Below are positions 1-11,600 of a DNA stretch of 64,000 nt, one piece after another. Numbering within the stretch: the first letter of the stretch is position 1; each line of letters starts with the position of its first letter. Source of the DNA: Linnemannia schmuckeri (taxonomy: Eukaryota; Mortierellomycota; Mortierellomycetes; Mortierellales; Mortierellaceae). Location: assembly GCA_029449235.1 (NCBI GenBank), contig JANATG010000001.1, positions 4,030,001 through 4,094,000 of the forward strand. Direction: 5' to 3'. Under the pieces are notes generated by a model. It searched no databases and was not told where the DNA came from. It worked only from the letters and a program-made list of their open reading frames with translations. The position numbers and the translations under genes were made by a program.

Positions 1-923
1 CGTGGATGAATTCCGTACATCCAGAGTATGCATTCTATATCTGCATCCGGTGTACTTGGCAACGGCATCCGAATTATGCCTGACGGCACACTAAAACGAT
101 TCAACTCCACGGCGCTACTGTTTGCGGCAACCTTAGCTGTATTGGACGACTTTGTGGATATATGGTACACGGACATGATCAACAAGCGGCGGCGGCCATC
201 ACGCTTTCGGCTTTGTCTATCATTCTGTCAAAGTCCAACTCACCCTTGAAGGTCTTCACCAGATTCAAGCGACCCCCCAAGGTCGACTAGGCAATCAAAC
301 AAGCGTCGCAGGCTCAAGAAGACAAGTCCGATGAGATGTGAACCGAACTTTGTATACCAACCCGACCGTCAGCAATAGTATCCTCTCGGAAGAGGGAGGA
401 CAACAGCACAAGAGAAAAACAGCAAATAAAGCAATGGATTCGCATAGCATTTTTCATCCCTGGTATTATCTTCCAGTTTTTCAAGTAAGGAAGGAAATGC
501 GCTAATGTTAGCAGAATCCACAACGACAACCAGGTTCTTAATAGAACTCTCGTCAGAATTGAGTATGCCGCACAAACCGATTTCGATAGTCTTGGCATGC
601 AGCTCGGAGTTTCTATCTCCCCCTGATCAGAAAAGCGGGAAATGGAGCACTTTTCAAGTGGATTTGTTTGAGCACTTTATTGGTGCGCTCGGTTTTCTCC
701 AAAAGGTAACAGCTCTGCAAAGTGCTAATTTATGTGAAATCGGCAATAACTCTAAATAAAAAATTCTGAGGTTCCTAAACATACGAAGGAATAGTAGCGA
801 GAGCATACGAATTAGATCGCACAGTTAGAAATCGAGCAATCAGAGAACCTGCCATCAGAGAACTTTCACCTACCATTATTGAGATGCCCGGAAACATGGC
901 TCTCATTGCTTGTTCCGATGTTA
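1..923. other. Degenerate left edge, no supported gene
   Basis: I see no intact gene here. On the minus strand two short stretches look protein-like: about 200-290, reading ...NLVKTFKGELDFDRMIDK..., and about 430-610, reading ...KNLVVVVDSANISAF.... Both are bounded by stops within roughly 35-60 codons and neither has a credible start or splice sites. They could be remnants of a decayed gene or the edge of one lying to the left. A TTTATT at 676-681 is AATAAA on the minus strand, about 245 bp past the MED15 stop, and could be its poly(A) signal. Confidence 0.3.
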
Positions 924-1754
924 TTACAGGGAAGTGGATAGCGTTGGGGTATGCTGCGCCCAGTCTCCATAGCTTGCCATGAACGCGTCTGGCTCTCCAT
1001 CCCTGCTCAAAAGCATTGCGCTCAGCAAAGCAGCATCCGTCGTACTCATTTTTCTTCTTTTCTGAGGTCCATCACCAAACATATCTTTACCAGGGCCATT
1101 GCCTACCCGTTTCCCAACAAAGCCTTCAAAGGCATTGCGGAATATCGGTAAAGATTCTCCTGCGCTATCCTGTAACGGACCTGCCTTATCCACGCGGGCC
1201 AGACTTTTGTATGAGAACGTTAGAAAGTCGAGAGGGTCCATGGGTTGACTAGGACCGACCTTGTTCACTTGCATTTGAAGCTCCCTGATTTGTGGTCCCA
1301 AATCGGCTGTGGCTGTCTGCGTCGGAGCTGATGTCCCGGAGAGTTGGTGATCGCTAGGAGAGACAGAGGTGGCCGCGAGCAGTGTAGAAGCTCCCATATT
1401 GGCTGTGATCCCATTTGATGGCGGAACCCCATCTCCAAGTCGAGGCGTTTGTTCCTGTCTGTGCGGCTTGGCCAGTTCACCTTGGATTCGCTGCAGCTGC
1501 ATCTTCACCACCATAGCCTGATTCGGGGGCAATGGAGCACCTGAAAGCGCTCCCTTGAAGACTTGGTACTGTCGGATCAGCTCTTCCTTTGATAGTGATT
1601 CCAGTTGACTGCCGACCTGCCTAACGGGGCTATTGGCGGATGAAGCCAAAGGCGATAGCTGTTGTTGGGGGGTTGTCGACTGTCCCGGTTGCTGCGACAC
1701 AGGCTGTTGAGACTGCTGCAGGGTGTGCTGCGACTGAGCTATCTGAGGGACTGG

Positions 1755-1833
<79 letters not shown>

Positions 1834-4058
1834 ATCAGCGCCTGCTGCTGCTGTATTTGGCGAGTCTTCAACAGAAGCTGCGAGGAGGGTACACTAGATC
1901 CATCTGCGGCTTTGGAGATAGTTGGCGAAACGGTCTCTTGAACCGCCAGAGTAGAACTCTGTTGCTGCTCGACAAGGGGGGCAGCAGGCGTGGACGGCGC
2001 TGCCTTACCATGTTTGGGAGTGGAACCATGACTGCTCCCGGCTGCTCCCGGACGTGTAAGGCCAAGATTGGGGGTCGAAGGTGTTCCCGCTTCAGATCGA
2101 GGGGATCCTGGAAAGGAAGAGTTGGGTGGGGAGTTGTTGCTTTTCTTTGGCGGCGGTAGTTTTAAATCCGCAGGTGTTAGTCCAACCTTTACAACCATGC
2201 CAGGGACACTTTGTGCTGATGGAATGGCGGCTGGGGCGGCGGCGGCTACAGTTGAGGTAGAATGATTGACAGGGATGGATGCTGGATCGGAAGGTGCGCT
2301 GGTATATGTTGTAGTCGTTGTTGAACCGATCCCGTTCCCTCCAGGTACATCCGCCACTATGGAAGCGTTCATCCCTTCCATAACTCCAGAATTCGCTGGT
2401 TGAGTCGGTGCTGCTCCGAGGGCGGATGGCTGAGTTATTTGTGCAGTACTGCCGGGTGCTTGTACGGCTGGAACAGCCTGGCTCGCCGACACCATCTCTG
2501 TTTTGACCCAATGAAAATAGTGCTGCAGCCTGTCCTTGAGCCTAACGAGATTTTCCGGTGTAATGGTGTACTGTTCATGTTTGAGAGAGTCCAGCTGATC
2601 TTGGAACATGAATTTCTATCAAATAGGGCAAGCCCAAGGTTAGAATGATTGCAGAGACAAAACGTATAACAAATGCGCGTGAGTGAACATAACTTGATTG
2701 ATAAGGTCCGCCTTACCATCAAGATGAGCCGAGCTGTCGCCTCTCGGTTGCCAGTCAAAGCAAAGAAAAATGGCATAAGTTGATCAAGCTTCATGAACAT
2801 TGGCATCATCTGATTCATCTGCTCCTTAACGGACTGCTTCTGTTCCGGCGAGAGATCGCCAAGGAGGTTGGGGGGAACTATCACAATACGGAGCAACGAA
2901 AGGCATAAAGAGGAGTCGAGGTTAAAACTTAAAGACGATCAATAGTGGACCCCATTCTAGGGGTATCTGAAAACATGGATGATTAATAGCAGGTCAAGCG
3001 TACCTCGGCTGGTTTGAATTCTCTCGACCATGCTCTGCACTGCTGCCGCTGCCTGTATCCTCGAAGCATTGGTAATGGGCATGCGTGCAGGGGTTGCCCC
3101 AGGCTGCTGTGCCGGATTAGGAAGAGCATTATGAACGAGCCCTTGTGGGGTCATTGTATGTGTCGCGTCCTGGTTGGATACTGTGGTTGTTTGGGTCTGA
3201 AGTCCGCCTGGTATGACGTTCGGCTGCAAGGCTTGCTGTTGCTGCTGCGCGTGATATTGTTGTTGTTGTTGCTGCTGCTGCTGCTGTTGGAATAACTGCG
3301 CATTATGCTGTTGCATTTGTTGTTGTTGGTGTTGCTGCTGCTGCGACTGGGTTGGCAATAACTGTTGCTGCTGCGCCTGTGCCTGCTGTTGCGCTTGTTG
3401 CTGTTGGTGCGCCTGAGCCTGAGCCTGCGCCTGAGCTTGTGCCTGAGCTTGTGCCTGAGCTTGCGCCTGAGCTTGTGCCTGAGCTTGTGCCTGAGCTTGT
3501 GCCTGAGCCTGAGCTTGTTGTTGCGCCTGAGCCTGCGCCTGAGCTTGCTGTTGTGCTTGCTGTGCCTGTTGCTGAGCTTGCTGTTGCGCCTGTTGCTGAG
3601 CTTGCTGCTGTGCCTGTTGTTGTGCCTGTTGCTGTTGGTGAAGTTGATGCTGTTGTTGCTGTTGTTGTTGAAGCAAGGAAATCTGCGCCTGAGCCTGCGC
3701 TTGCCGATCCTGCTGTACTTTTTGATTGTGTTGATGAAGCATCAAAAGTGGATCATTTCTTCCTGGCACTGTGGCTTGAATAGGTCGTTGCTGAGTTGTA
3801 GCTTGATTGAGTTGCATTTGCGTGTTAGCTTGGGGAACCATTCCATTAGAAGGCGCAGCTGAAAGGGCTTGAGACTGCGGTGATTGCTGCAGCTGTTGCT
3901 GCTGAAGTTGTTGTTGCTGGATTAGCTTAGTCTGCTGATTATGTAAGAGTTGTTGAAGTTGTTGCTGCTGCTGTGGTTGCGTTGGCAGCTGTTGCTGCTG
4001 TTGCGTTGGTTGTTGTTGTTGTTGTTGTGGTTGCGATGGCAACTGTTGTTGCTGTTGC

Positions 4059-4128
<70 letters not shown>

Positions 4129-4375
4129 GCGGGGGCTGTTGTTGTTGTTGGTAAGGCACGCCTTGTTGTTTAAACATTAGCTGTTGATGGTTAGTCTGGA
4201 GAGTTTGTTGCTGTTGCTGCTGTTGGAATGGAGACCGTTGTTGCGGGACTTGCTGCTGCTGTTGTTGCTGCTGTTGTTGCTGAGATACTTGTTGCGGTTG
4301 GAGCTGCTGTGACTGAGGTATCTGTTGCTGCTGCTGCTGCTGCTGCTGTTGTTGTTGTTGTTGTTGTTGTGGTAC

Positions 4376-4451
<76 letters not shown>

Positions 4452-5250
4452 GGTACTTGTTGCTGTTGTTGCTGTTGGAACATTCGTTGCTGCATCATAT
4501 GAATGGCTTGCGCTTGATGTTGTTGAGGAGTAGCAGTGGCGCCTTGGGGGATAGATTGTTGAATTAGAGTTGGCGTCGACGCCATGGCCACTTGTGATTG
4601 CGGTGAGCCGACGATGGGTGAACCACCAGCAGCTTGCTGTTGCTCTGTTATCTGAAACCGAATCTGTTGAAGCTTCCTGCTGTAAGCTTTGAGATATTCA
4701 CTCTGCAAGGCATCAATCAATTTGCATTAGTCGATTGCGCATATCAACCCATATTGTACACGATGTATGTGAAGTTTAGTCCTTCAATAAATAAATCTAA
4801 TTACCTTGTTGGGCGAGCGTTGATAGGTGACATTCTCAAACGTCTTGGCCAGCTCGACAATCTTTGCGTCAGCAATGGTCGGCGAGAGGGCCTTGAGAGA
4901 GTCAGACCTATAATTGCATCGATTAATTCAGTTCAGTCAGTCTCTTGAGCGAGCCAGGAACATGTTGGACACTGTGTTCATACTTACAGTCTCTTGATGA
5001 GGTTAAGGCGGTCCTCATTTGAGAGTGTTGTTCGCCAACCCAGATTTAGCTGGTTCTGTTGCTGGGCCTGTTGCTGATCCTGTTGTTGCTGCAATTGCTG
5101 CTGCTGTTGCAGTTGAAGTTGCTGTTGTAGTTGTAAGTGTTGTTGTTGCTGTTGCTGTTGCTGTTGCTGGAGTTGCTGTTGCTGTTGCTGCAGTAGCTGT
5201 AACTGCTGACGCTGTTGTTGTTGTTGCTGTTGCTGTTGTTGGTTCTGCAT
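924..5250 (-). CDS. MED15: Mediator subunit 15 (tail module), KIX domain and long poly-Q
   Basis: Five exons on the minus strand: 5250-4988, 4907-4805, 4702-3004, 2877-2717 and 2615-924. All junctions are GT-AG and in phase, giving about 1305 residues. The N-terminus (about residues 70-140), assembled across exons 1-3, reads like the fungal Med15/Gal11 KIX helix bundle (WRTTLSNEDRLNLIKRL, then a SEYLKAYSRKLQQIRF helix), which binds activators. The middle is dominated by glutamine runs and an alternating Gln-Ala block. Exons 4-5 carry a conserved non-repetitive segment (PPNLLGDLSPEQKQ to MPFFFALTGN) and a C-terminal domain. The family links transcription factors to the Mediator tail in the nucleus. 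The start is the first ATG (MQNQQ); a longer frame would need a GTG. It is divergent from the intersectin-like gene 287 bp away. Identification is from the KIX and architecture; Q-runs alone would not be diagnostic. Confidence 0.85.
1754..1833 (-). repeat. CAA trinucleotide tract (poly-Q) in MED15 exon 5
   Basis: An uninterrupted run of about 26 CAA codons (TTG on the plus strand) encodes polyglutamine. The purity of the codon suggests recent slippage rather than an old Gln-rich segment. Confidence 0.9.
3405..3660 (-). repeat. 12-bp minisatellite encoding alternating Gln-Ala in MED15
   Basis: A repeating unit close to GCCTGAGCTTGT (plus strand) with C/T changes every few bases encodes a long strictly alternating QAQA peptide, flanked by QQA triplets. 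It is distinct from the trinucleotide Q tracts in the same exon. Confidence 0.85.
4060..4129 (-). repeat. CAA trinucleotide tract (poly-Q) in MED15 exon 3
   Basis: A pure GTT run on the plus strand, read as CAA codons on the minus strand, giving about 23 consecutive glutamines. Confidence 0.9.
4377..4451 (-). repeat. CAA trinucleotide tract (poly-Q) in MED15 exon 3
   Basis: A second near-pure CAA tract in the same exon, interrupted once by a Val-Pro (GTACCA) unit that also occurs at 4369-4374, suggesting internal duplication of the whole block. Confidence 0.9.
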
Positions 5251-5537
5251 CGTGGAGCTAACTATCACTGTGAAAACGATCGCGTTGATGGTTGTTGGTT
5301 ATGGTATGTCGATTGCCTCTTTTTTTTTTCTTTTTTCGACGTCACCATGCACGTGACGCCTGCCTTACAGAACTGCTTTCAACCTTCATCGTTCCCATCA
5401 TCCCTCCTTAACTTCCCTCCGCACACTTCAACACTTCACTCATTCCACTCTCTTTTCTCTCCTCCTGCCCATCAACCCCTCCCATTCAATTAGCGACACC
5501 TGCCCCAAGTGTGCAACGCGGGTTCAGTTCTGCGACC
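5251..5537. promoter_or_regulatory. Bidirectional promoter, MED15 / intersectin-like
   Basis: This 287-bp gap separates the two start codons. It holds a T-run (about 5318-5334), an E-box-like CACGTG at about 5349-5354, and a long C/T-rich leader (about 5390-5500) before the plus-strand ATG. C/T-rich leaders recur before many starts in this window. No TATA box is evident. Confidence 0.5.
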
Positions 5538-5594
5538 ATGTACAACAACAACATCAATCAGCAATACCAGCAGCAACAGCAGCAGTACCAGTTT

Positions 5595-5626
<32 letters not shown>

Positions 5627-8600
5627 GTACTACCAATCCGCTGTTGGAGCCAACTTCCAGTACAATGCGGGCTTTGGTCAACCCTTGATGCATCAACAGC
5701 AATACCAGTACCAGCAACAGCATCAGCAGTATCAGCCTGCCCGGCCTGGCTGGGCTGTCTCGCGTGAAGAAAAGGCCCAGTACGACCAGATTTTTTCTGC
5801 GTGGGACCTCGACCATTCCGGATACATCAGTGGTAAGAGTCGACCTGTCGTTCGACCACGCGTACGAACTAAAAAAATGTAACTCGCGATTTTCTTTCCT
5901 TGACATTTACCCGGCGTCGCATTGCATTTTCATTCCTGATGTGTCACCGCTAGGCGAGCGAGCTCGTGAAATCTTTGGATCGAGCGGGTTGCCTCCAACC
6001 GACCTGGGTCATATCTGGTAGGTAAATTAAACATTGGTACCGTGCAGTTACATCGTGTCGCGAAGTTACAGCGTTCTCACTTGAAGGCACATATCGCAGA
6101 ATGCTCACACTACGTCGAATTCTATATTTAAAACAAAGGGCTCTTGCTGATCCGAACAATCATGGAAAGCTCAATAAGGACGAATTTGCTGTCGCCATGC
6201 ATCTGGTCTACCGCAAGCTGAACGGAGGCGACATCCCCCCTGTCTTGCCCGATGATCTCGTCCCACCCTCGACACGAGATATATCCGAGACCCTTGACTT
6301 TGTCAAAAAGTCTTTGATGGCCGATATCCCTTCGAGAGCCGGGACGACCAACTGGGGTTCCTATGGCTCGCCTTCAAGCCAGACATCGTCCACTTCTCTC
6401 TCCAAGAGACTCAGCGTTCGATCGCCGGATGATGTCGGTTACGTTTCTTCAGCACGCCGAGGAAATGTCACTAGTAGCCCTGCGTCCTTGACTCGTCACG
6501 CAGGATCCCAGGAAAACTCGGTCGGTCGTCTTAAAAAGGAGATTAGCGAGCAGCAATTAATCCTTGAGGCGACACTTGCACGCGCAGCAGATCCGGCCAA
6601 CTCAGGCGAGGATCGGGAGGTGTTGGATCTGAAGGAGCAGATCCGGAACGCGCAAGCGCGACTTCTCGCCTCCTCTAACGAATCGATTCATTATCGACTT
6701 CGCAGCGGCGCCGAGGATCTGTCTCGACTCCGTGAAGAGCGTAGAAACATGGACCATGAAGTGACTGATTTGCTGAGAACAGTCTCACTCCTGTCGAACA
6801 AAGTGCGTGATGCCGACAAGAGCCTGGAGGAGTCCCGCTTGGAGTTGGCCAAACTTAAGTCTGGAGCTGCAGCTTCAGCTGACGCTGGCATTATCGGGAC
6901 GGGACCGGGTGGATCCATTACCGCCGAAGATAAAATGAAGGCTCGTATTGCCTTAATGAAGGCACAACGCCTGGCCGCATTGACTGGAAAGCCCATCCCT
7001 ACAGCTGCTCAGGCCGGTATTGATCCTGATCAGGCTGCGCGCATTAGAGCTGAAAGAGATGTCAACGAGCAGAATGTAGCCGAGATAGAGTTGGCCGTTC
7101 GTCGATTGGAGGACACCATGCGCCAACTTGAGCGCGATCTGGACAACCACGCACGTTCTCAAACTGGAGTGTCGGATAGTGACCGCAGGAAATGGGAGGA
7201 AGGCGCTGGTATTGAATCGGACGTCGCTCGCAGGTTCATCCAAGATATCAAGGCTCTCGCTACTTCCACGCCACTCCAGGTCTCATCTTATCAATCGTTG
7301 TCGTCTGCATCTGGCCGTCAATACACCTCCACCCCTTCCCAGAGGTTTGGTGTCGGCTCGTCCGTTCCTTCATCACCTCCTATCTCATCCTCCGCGTCGA
7401 TCACATCATCTCCTACTGTCTCTAGCGTTGGTCTTACTGGCAAGACTCCAGAGGAGCGCCGTGCGATCATTCGTGCTCAAGCGGAGAAGCGACTCCGAGA
7501 CCGTCAGAACGATATTCTCTCAAAAACCCAATCCAGCCGAGTCGAAGCTAGCTCCCCATCTCTCCCACATGCAGTCCCAGAAGTCGATGCTTTTACGAGC
7601 GCCAAATTCGAAGAGGCTGAGAGACTGGCGCGCGAGAAACTGCTCGCCAATGCAGAATCGAAGCGACGTCAAGCAGAGCTGGAGCGTCAAGCAGAGAGGG
7701 ACCTCAAGGCCAATCAGGAAAAACTCCAGGCAGCTCAGCGTGATGAGCATCTGGAATCTGAGCGCCGAGCAGCCCAGGAAGCTCAGAGACAACTGGAAGC
7801 CGCAGAGCGTGCTGGATTGGAAGAGCAAGAAGTCGTTCAACGCAAACAAGAGGAAGAGTTGAAGCAAAGCCGTATGGCGAGGGAACAGGAGGAGCGCGAA
7901 GAACGAGAGCGCAAGGAGCGGTTTGCCCAGTCTACGTTGGCCGCCAAGCAGCAGCACCAGGCTCTAGATTTGACACTTACCCAAGGGTCGTCCAACAGGG
8001 GACCTGTCCGTATTACTCTCGACTCCAACCCATTCGCCAAGCACCGAAAGTCCATTTCATCCTCCGATGATGACTGGGACACGACCAGTCCGGTAAATGC
8101 AACTCCTCCCGCCAACGGCTCCACCGTGACCGTTGCTTCATCAAGCTCCAACAATCCGTTTTTCCGAATGATGACCTCCACTACTGTCCCTCTGCCTACC
8201 GCTCATTCCAAAGATACATCGGATGGCTGGGACGTGGTTGAGAAAGAGGTGGACTTGGCAGACCAGCTGTCACAAAAACAATTCTCTTCCGTTGCAGTAT
8301 CTTTGTCTTCAGCGGGCTCTGACATTCCCTTGGCGCCTCCACCCCCACCCGTCGCGAGCGTTCCTGTGGCTCCTTCTCAACCAGCAGGAACTATTCCCGT
8401 GCCTCCCCCTCAACCTTCAGGAGCTATTCCTATTCCTCCTCCTCCACCTGCACCGGGAACCAGTAGCACCAGTGTCATTCCACCAGGATCACAAGGTATT
8501 CCTGTTCCTCCGCCAGCACCAATTGGCGTCCCCGCAGCCCCACCGGGCCCCCAAGCAGGTGGTGCCACTCCAGCCTCAACAGCTTCTGGTGCTCGGGGAG

Positions 8601-11600
8601 CGCTTCTAAGTCAAATCCAGACCGGCATTCGATTGAAGAAGGCCGTCACCAAAGACAAGAGCACGGTCAAAGGCGTGGGTATGTTCATGGAGAATAACTT
8701 TGTTCTCGATCGCTGAACTATCCATTCTTAATATGGATAATAATCTATAAGTGTCTTCTACCTTACTTTGAACGTTTTACTAGGTCGTGTTTTAGGCGAC
8801 GACTCATCATCATTGGCTGTCGTGCCAGACGGAGAGTCTGCTGCGATTGCTCACATCTCAAGCAATTCCGATCAGCGACCGTTGGGTATGCCTGTTCTAG
8901 GCGGCTTGTTTGCGGGCGGGATGCCAACTTTGAAGAAGTCAACAGGAATCAACACTGGTCGTGTCGACACCTCAGAGGAGGTGCCTGATATTCGTCGCGA
9001 GAGCACCGATTGGTTTGGACGTCTAGCCAGTCACTCTCCTGCTGAGGAAAACGCAACTGGGACTACTGCTGTTCCAATGTCTTCGATCCAAGAACTACCT
9101 TCTGCTCCGTCCGCAGCAACAGCAAGCGCAGGTCGCCATGCTCTTTCGGGCTCCTCTCAGGATCCGACACAGTCAACGACCAGTTCTGCATCACTTGCAA
9201 AGGTAGAGGATTCAGCCGAGGATAAGATTGACTTTAATAACGGCTACCGAGCCAAGTCTCTGTGGGCTTATAGTGCCGGAGCGCCCGATCAACTCAGCTT
9301 CATAGCTGACGAGTATTTGCACGCCTATCCTTCCAAAGAGTCCGGGAATACGGACTGGATGTACGGCATCTCGGAGAAGAACAGTGTTTTGAAGGGATGG
9401 TTCCCCAAGGCTTACGTCCAACAGGTCGAAGGTAACTTCTTTCGCAATGAACAGTCCATTTTTTGTATATCCATTTGTTCTTGCGCTTAACTTCTAACGT
9501 ATTATCTTCTTCCATTCCGAGTAGAGAAATTCCAGGCGCGAGCGTTATTTGCCTATACGGCTCAAAATGAAGGAGAGCTCTCTGTTGAGCGCGGCGACAT
9601 TGTCGATGTTCTTGAAAAGCCTGATCCTCAGTGGTGGAGGGCTCAAGCATCGTCAACGGCCATCGGAATGTTGCCCGCGACATACCTTGAGGAATATATT
9701 GATGGTCAGCCCCTTCCTGAAGGTATGAAGAACCCTTTTCTATCATGGCATTTCAAAGGTGCTTGTCGCCCTATTATATCCTCCCAATTATACTCACCTT
9801 GTGCATAATTCATAACGGTAGAACAATCTACTGGCAAGGCGAAAGTTTTGTACTCGTACGCCGGCCAGAGCTCGGAGGAACTCTCTGTTGACTTGGGAGA
9901 AACAGTCGACATTATGGATAAACCGGACCCCTTGTGGTGGCGGGTCAGGAACGAGCAAGGTGTCACTGGAATGCTCCCATCTGCATACTTAGAGGAGGTT
10001 GGAGGGCAGTCCACTAGCGGTTAGTGCTTTGCATTGCTGACAGTTCATTATCTTTCCCGTTTTGTAAATTGGTGCCAGATTCACATTTGTGGTTCTTGTT
10101 CTGTTCCTACTTTCATTCGGTCAGAGAAGGCCTGCACATATTTGAGTAGTTCCGATCCTGTTCAAAGCTCATTAAAAATCTATTGGCGGCTATATACATG
10201 TGACTGAAAATCGTCTTTTCTCTTCTCATCCTCCCCCACTCTTCCTCAATCTTGACCGTCTTTGCTACCATATCGTATTTACCTGGATAGAACTGGACCC
10301 CGACCACGACGACAGTGACTCATCAGAGTATGAGTCTGCAGATGAAGCTGTTGATGGAAGTACAGTGTCAGGTTCTATAGACACAGACACAGAAACATCC
10401 GATGATAGCGACAGCGACATTGGTAATGTCACCGACCGCAACAATGTCGAGCGCCAGAATCATACTCTGCAAGCCACAGCCACGATTGCACCGTCAGTGC
10501 CAAGAACTCCTTCGATTGCCATTGCTCCTGCTCCTCGGTATCGCGCAGCACCTCCAATACCCACTGGAGCCCCCCTTACCTCTACGGACCCTACCTCTTC
10601 ACGCTCTGATCAACTTTTATTGTCAACCAGCCCAACATTGAGGCCCAACATGTTGCTTCGGAAGCAGTCAGAGGGCTCTTTACTATCTCTTCTGTCTGTC
10701 CCAACTACTCTCACTCCTACAATGCGCCAGCGATCGGGAAGCCACTCTGAGGCTCTATCGAGACCGTTTTCGCATCCTCGTTTTACGTCCGAAAGCCAAA
10801 TGAGCCAGCCACCTTTGAAAGGAATGTTGATCGATCGGTCTCCGAGTCCTTTGCTGCTCAACTCACCGTCTTGGAGCGCCTCCGTTGGGATGGACATGTC
10901 TCAGTCTCTTAGCGAAAAAGAACGGAAGCGACAAGAGGCAATCCATGAACTGATTACTACCGAGCGTGTCTATTTGGGGTACCTCTACCTTGTTCGTGAT
11001 GAGTTTCAAAGACCATTGCTTGACCAAGGTCTGATCAGCCCATTTGAGAGTCAGTCGCTCTTTATGGAGTGGCCCAGTCTTTTGAACCTATCACGGAGCA
11101 TTGTAGATGAGCTGACGCAACGACAGGAGAGTGAGCAGGGTGTCGTTCTTGCGGTAGGAGATGTCATCAATAGTCTCATCGTGGAACGAGCCGGATGCTT
11201 TATGAGGTATTGTGCCAATCACCGCGAAGCCGCAAATTTGTTGGTGCGAAGATTGACTGAGAGTCGGCTGTTGCTTGAGTTCATTACGGTAAGTGTTGGA
11301 AGCGTTGCTCCTACCGTAAACAAGAGCCTGCAATTCATAGCTGGCTAATGATTCATTCGTCCCTTACTGCCGTTTTTAACCACTATCATCTTCCTAGGCC
11401 GCCAAATCAAGGCCCTCGTGTCGTGGGATGGACATCTCTAGCTTTTTGCTCCAGCCACTCCAGCGTATTACAAGATACCCTCTCTTAATCAAAAAGGTAT
11501 GATAGTGAGAGCACAGCAAGCGCTTCTGTTCAACACGGACGTTAATATGGTGATACGTTGTTTATGTTGTTTATGTTGTTTTTGTCTAAATTCGTTAGAT

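Noticed and set aside
3405..3660. Direct repeats that might suggest a CRISPR-like array
   Set aside because: Unit is 12 bp with no unique spacers, and it lies in a eukaryotic coding exon; it is a minisatellite.
1640..4567. Plus-strand frames made of long Val or Leu runs (1640-1897, 1662-2159, 3352-3862, 3950-4567)
   Set aside because: They are antisense readings of the CAA/CAG repeats of MED15; GTT or TTG runs give V and L and have no independent support.
5490..5906. Minus-strand frame opposite the start of the intersectin-like gene
   Set aside because: Shadow of the Q-rich N-terminus; V/L-rich antisense of CAG repeats.
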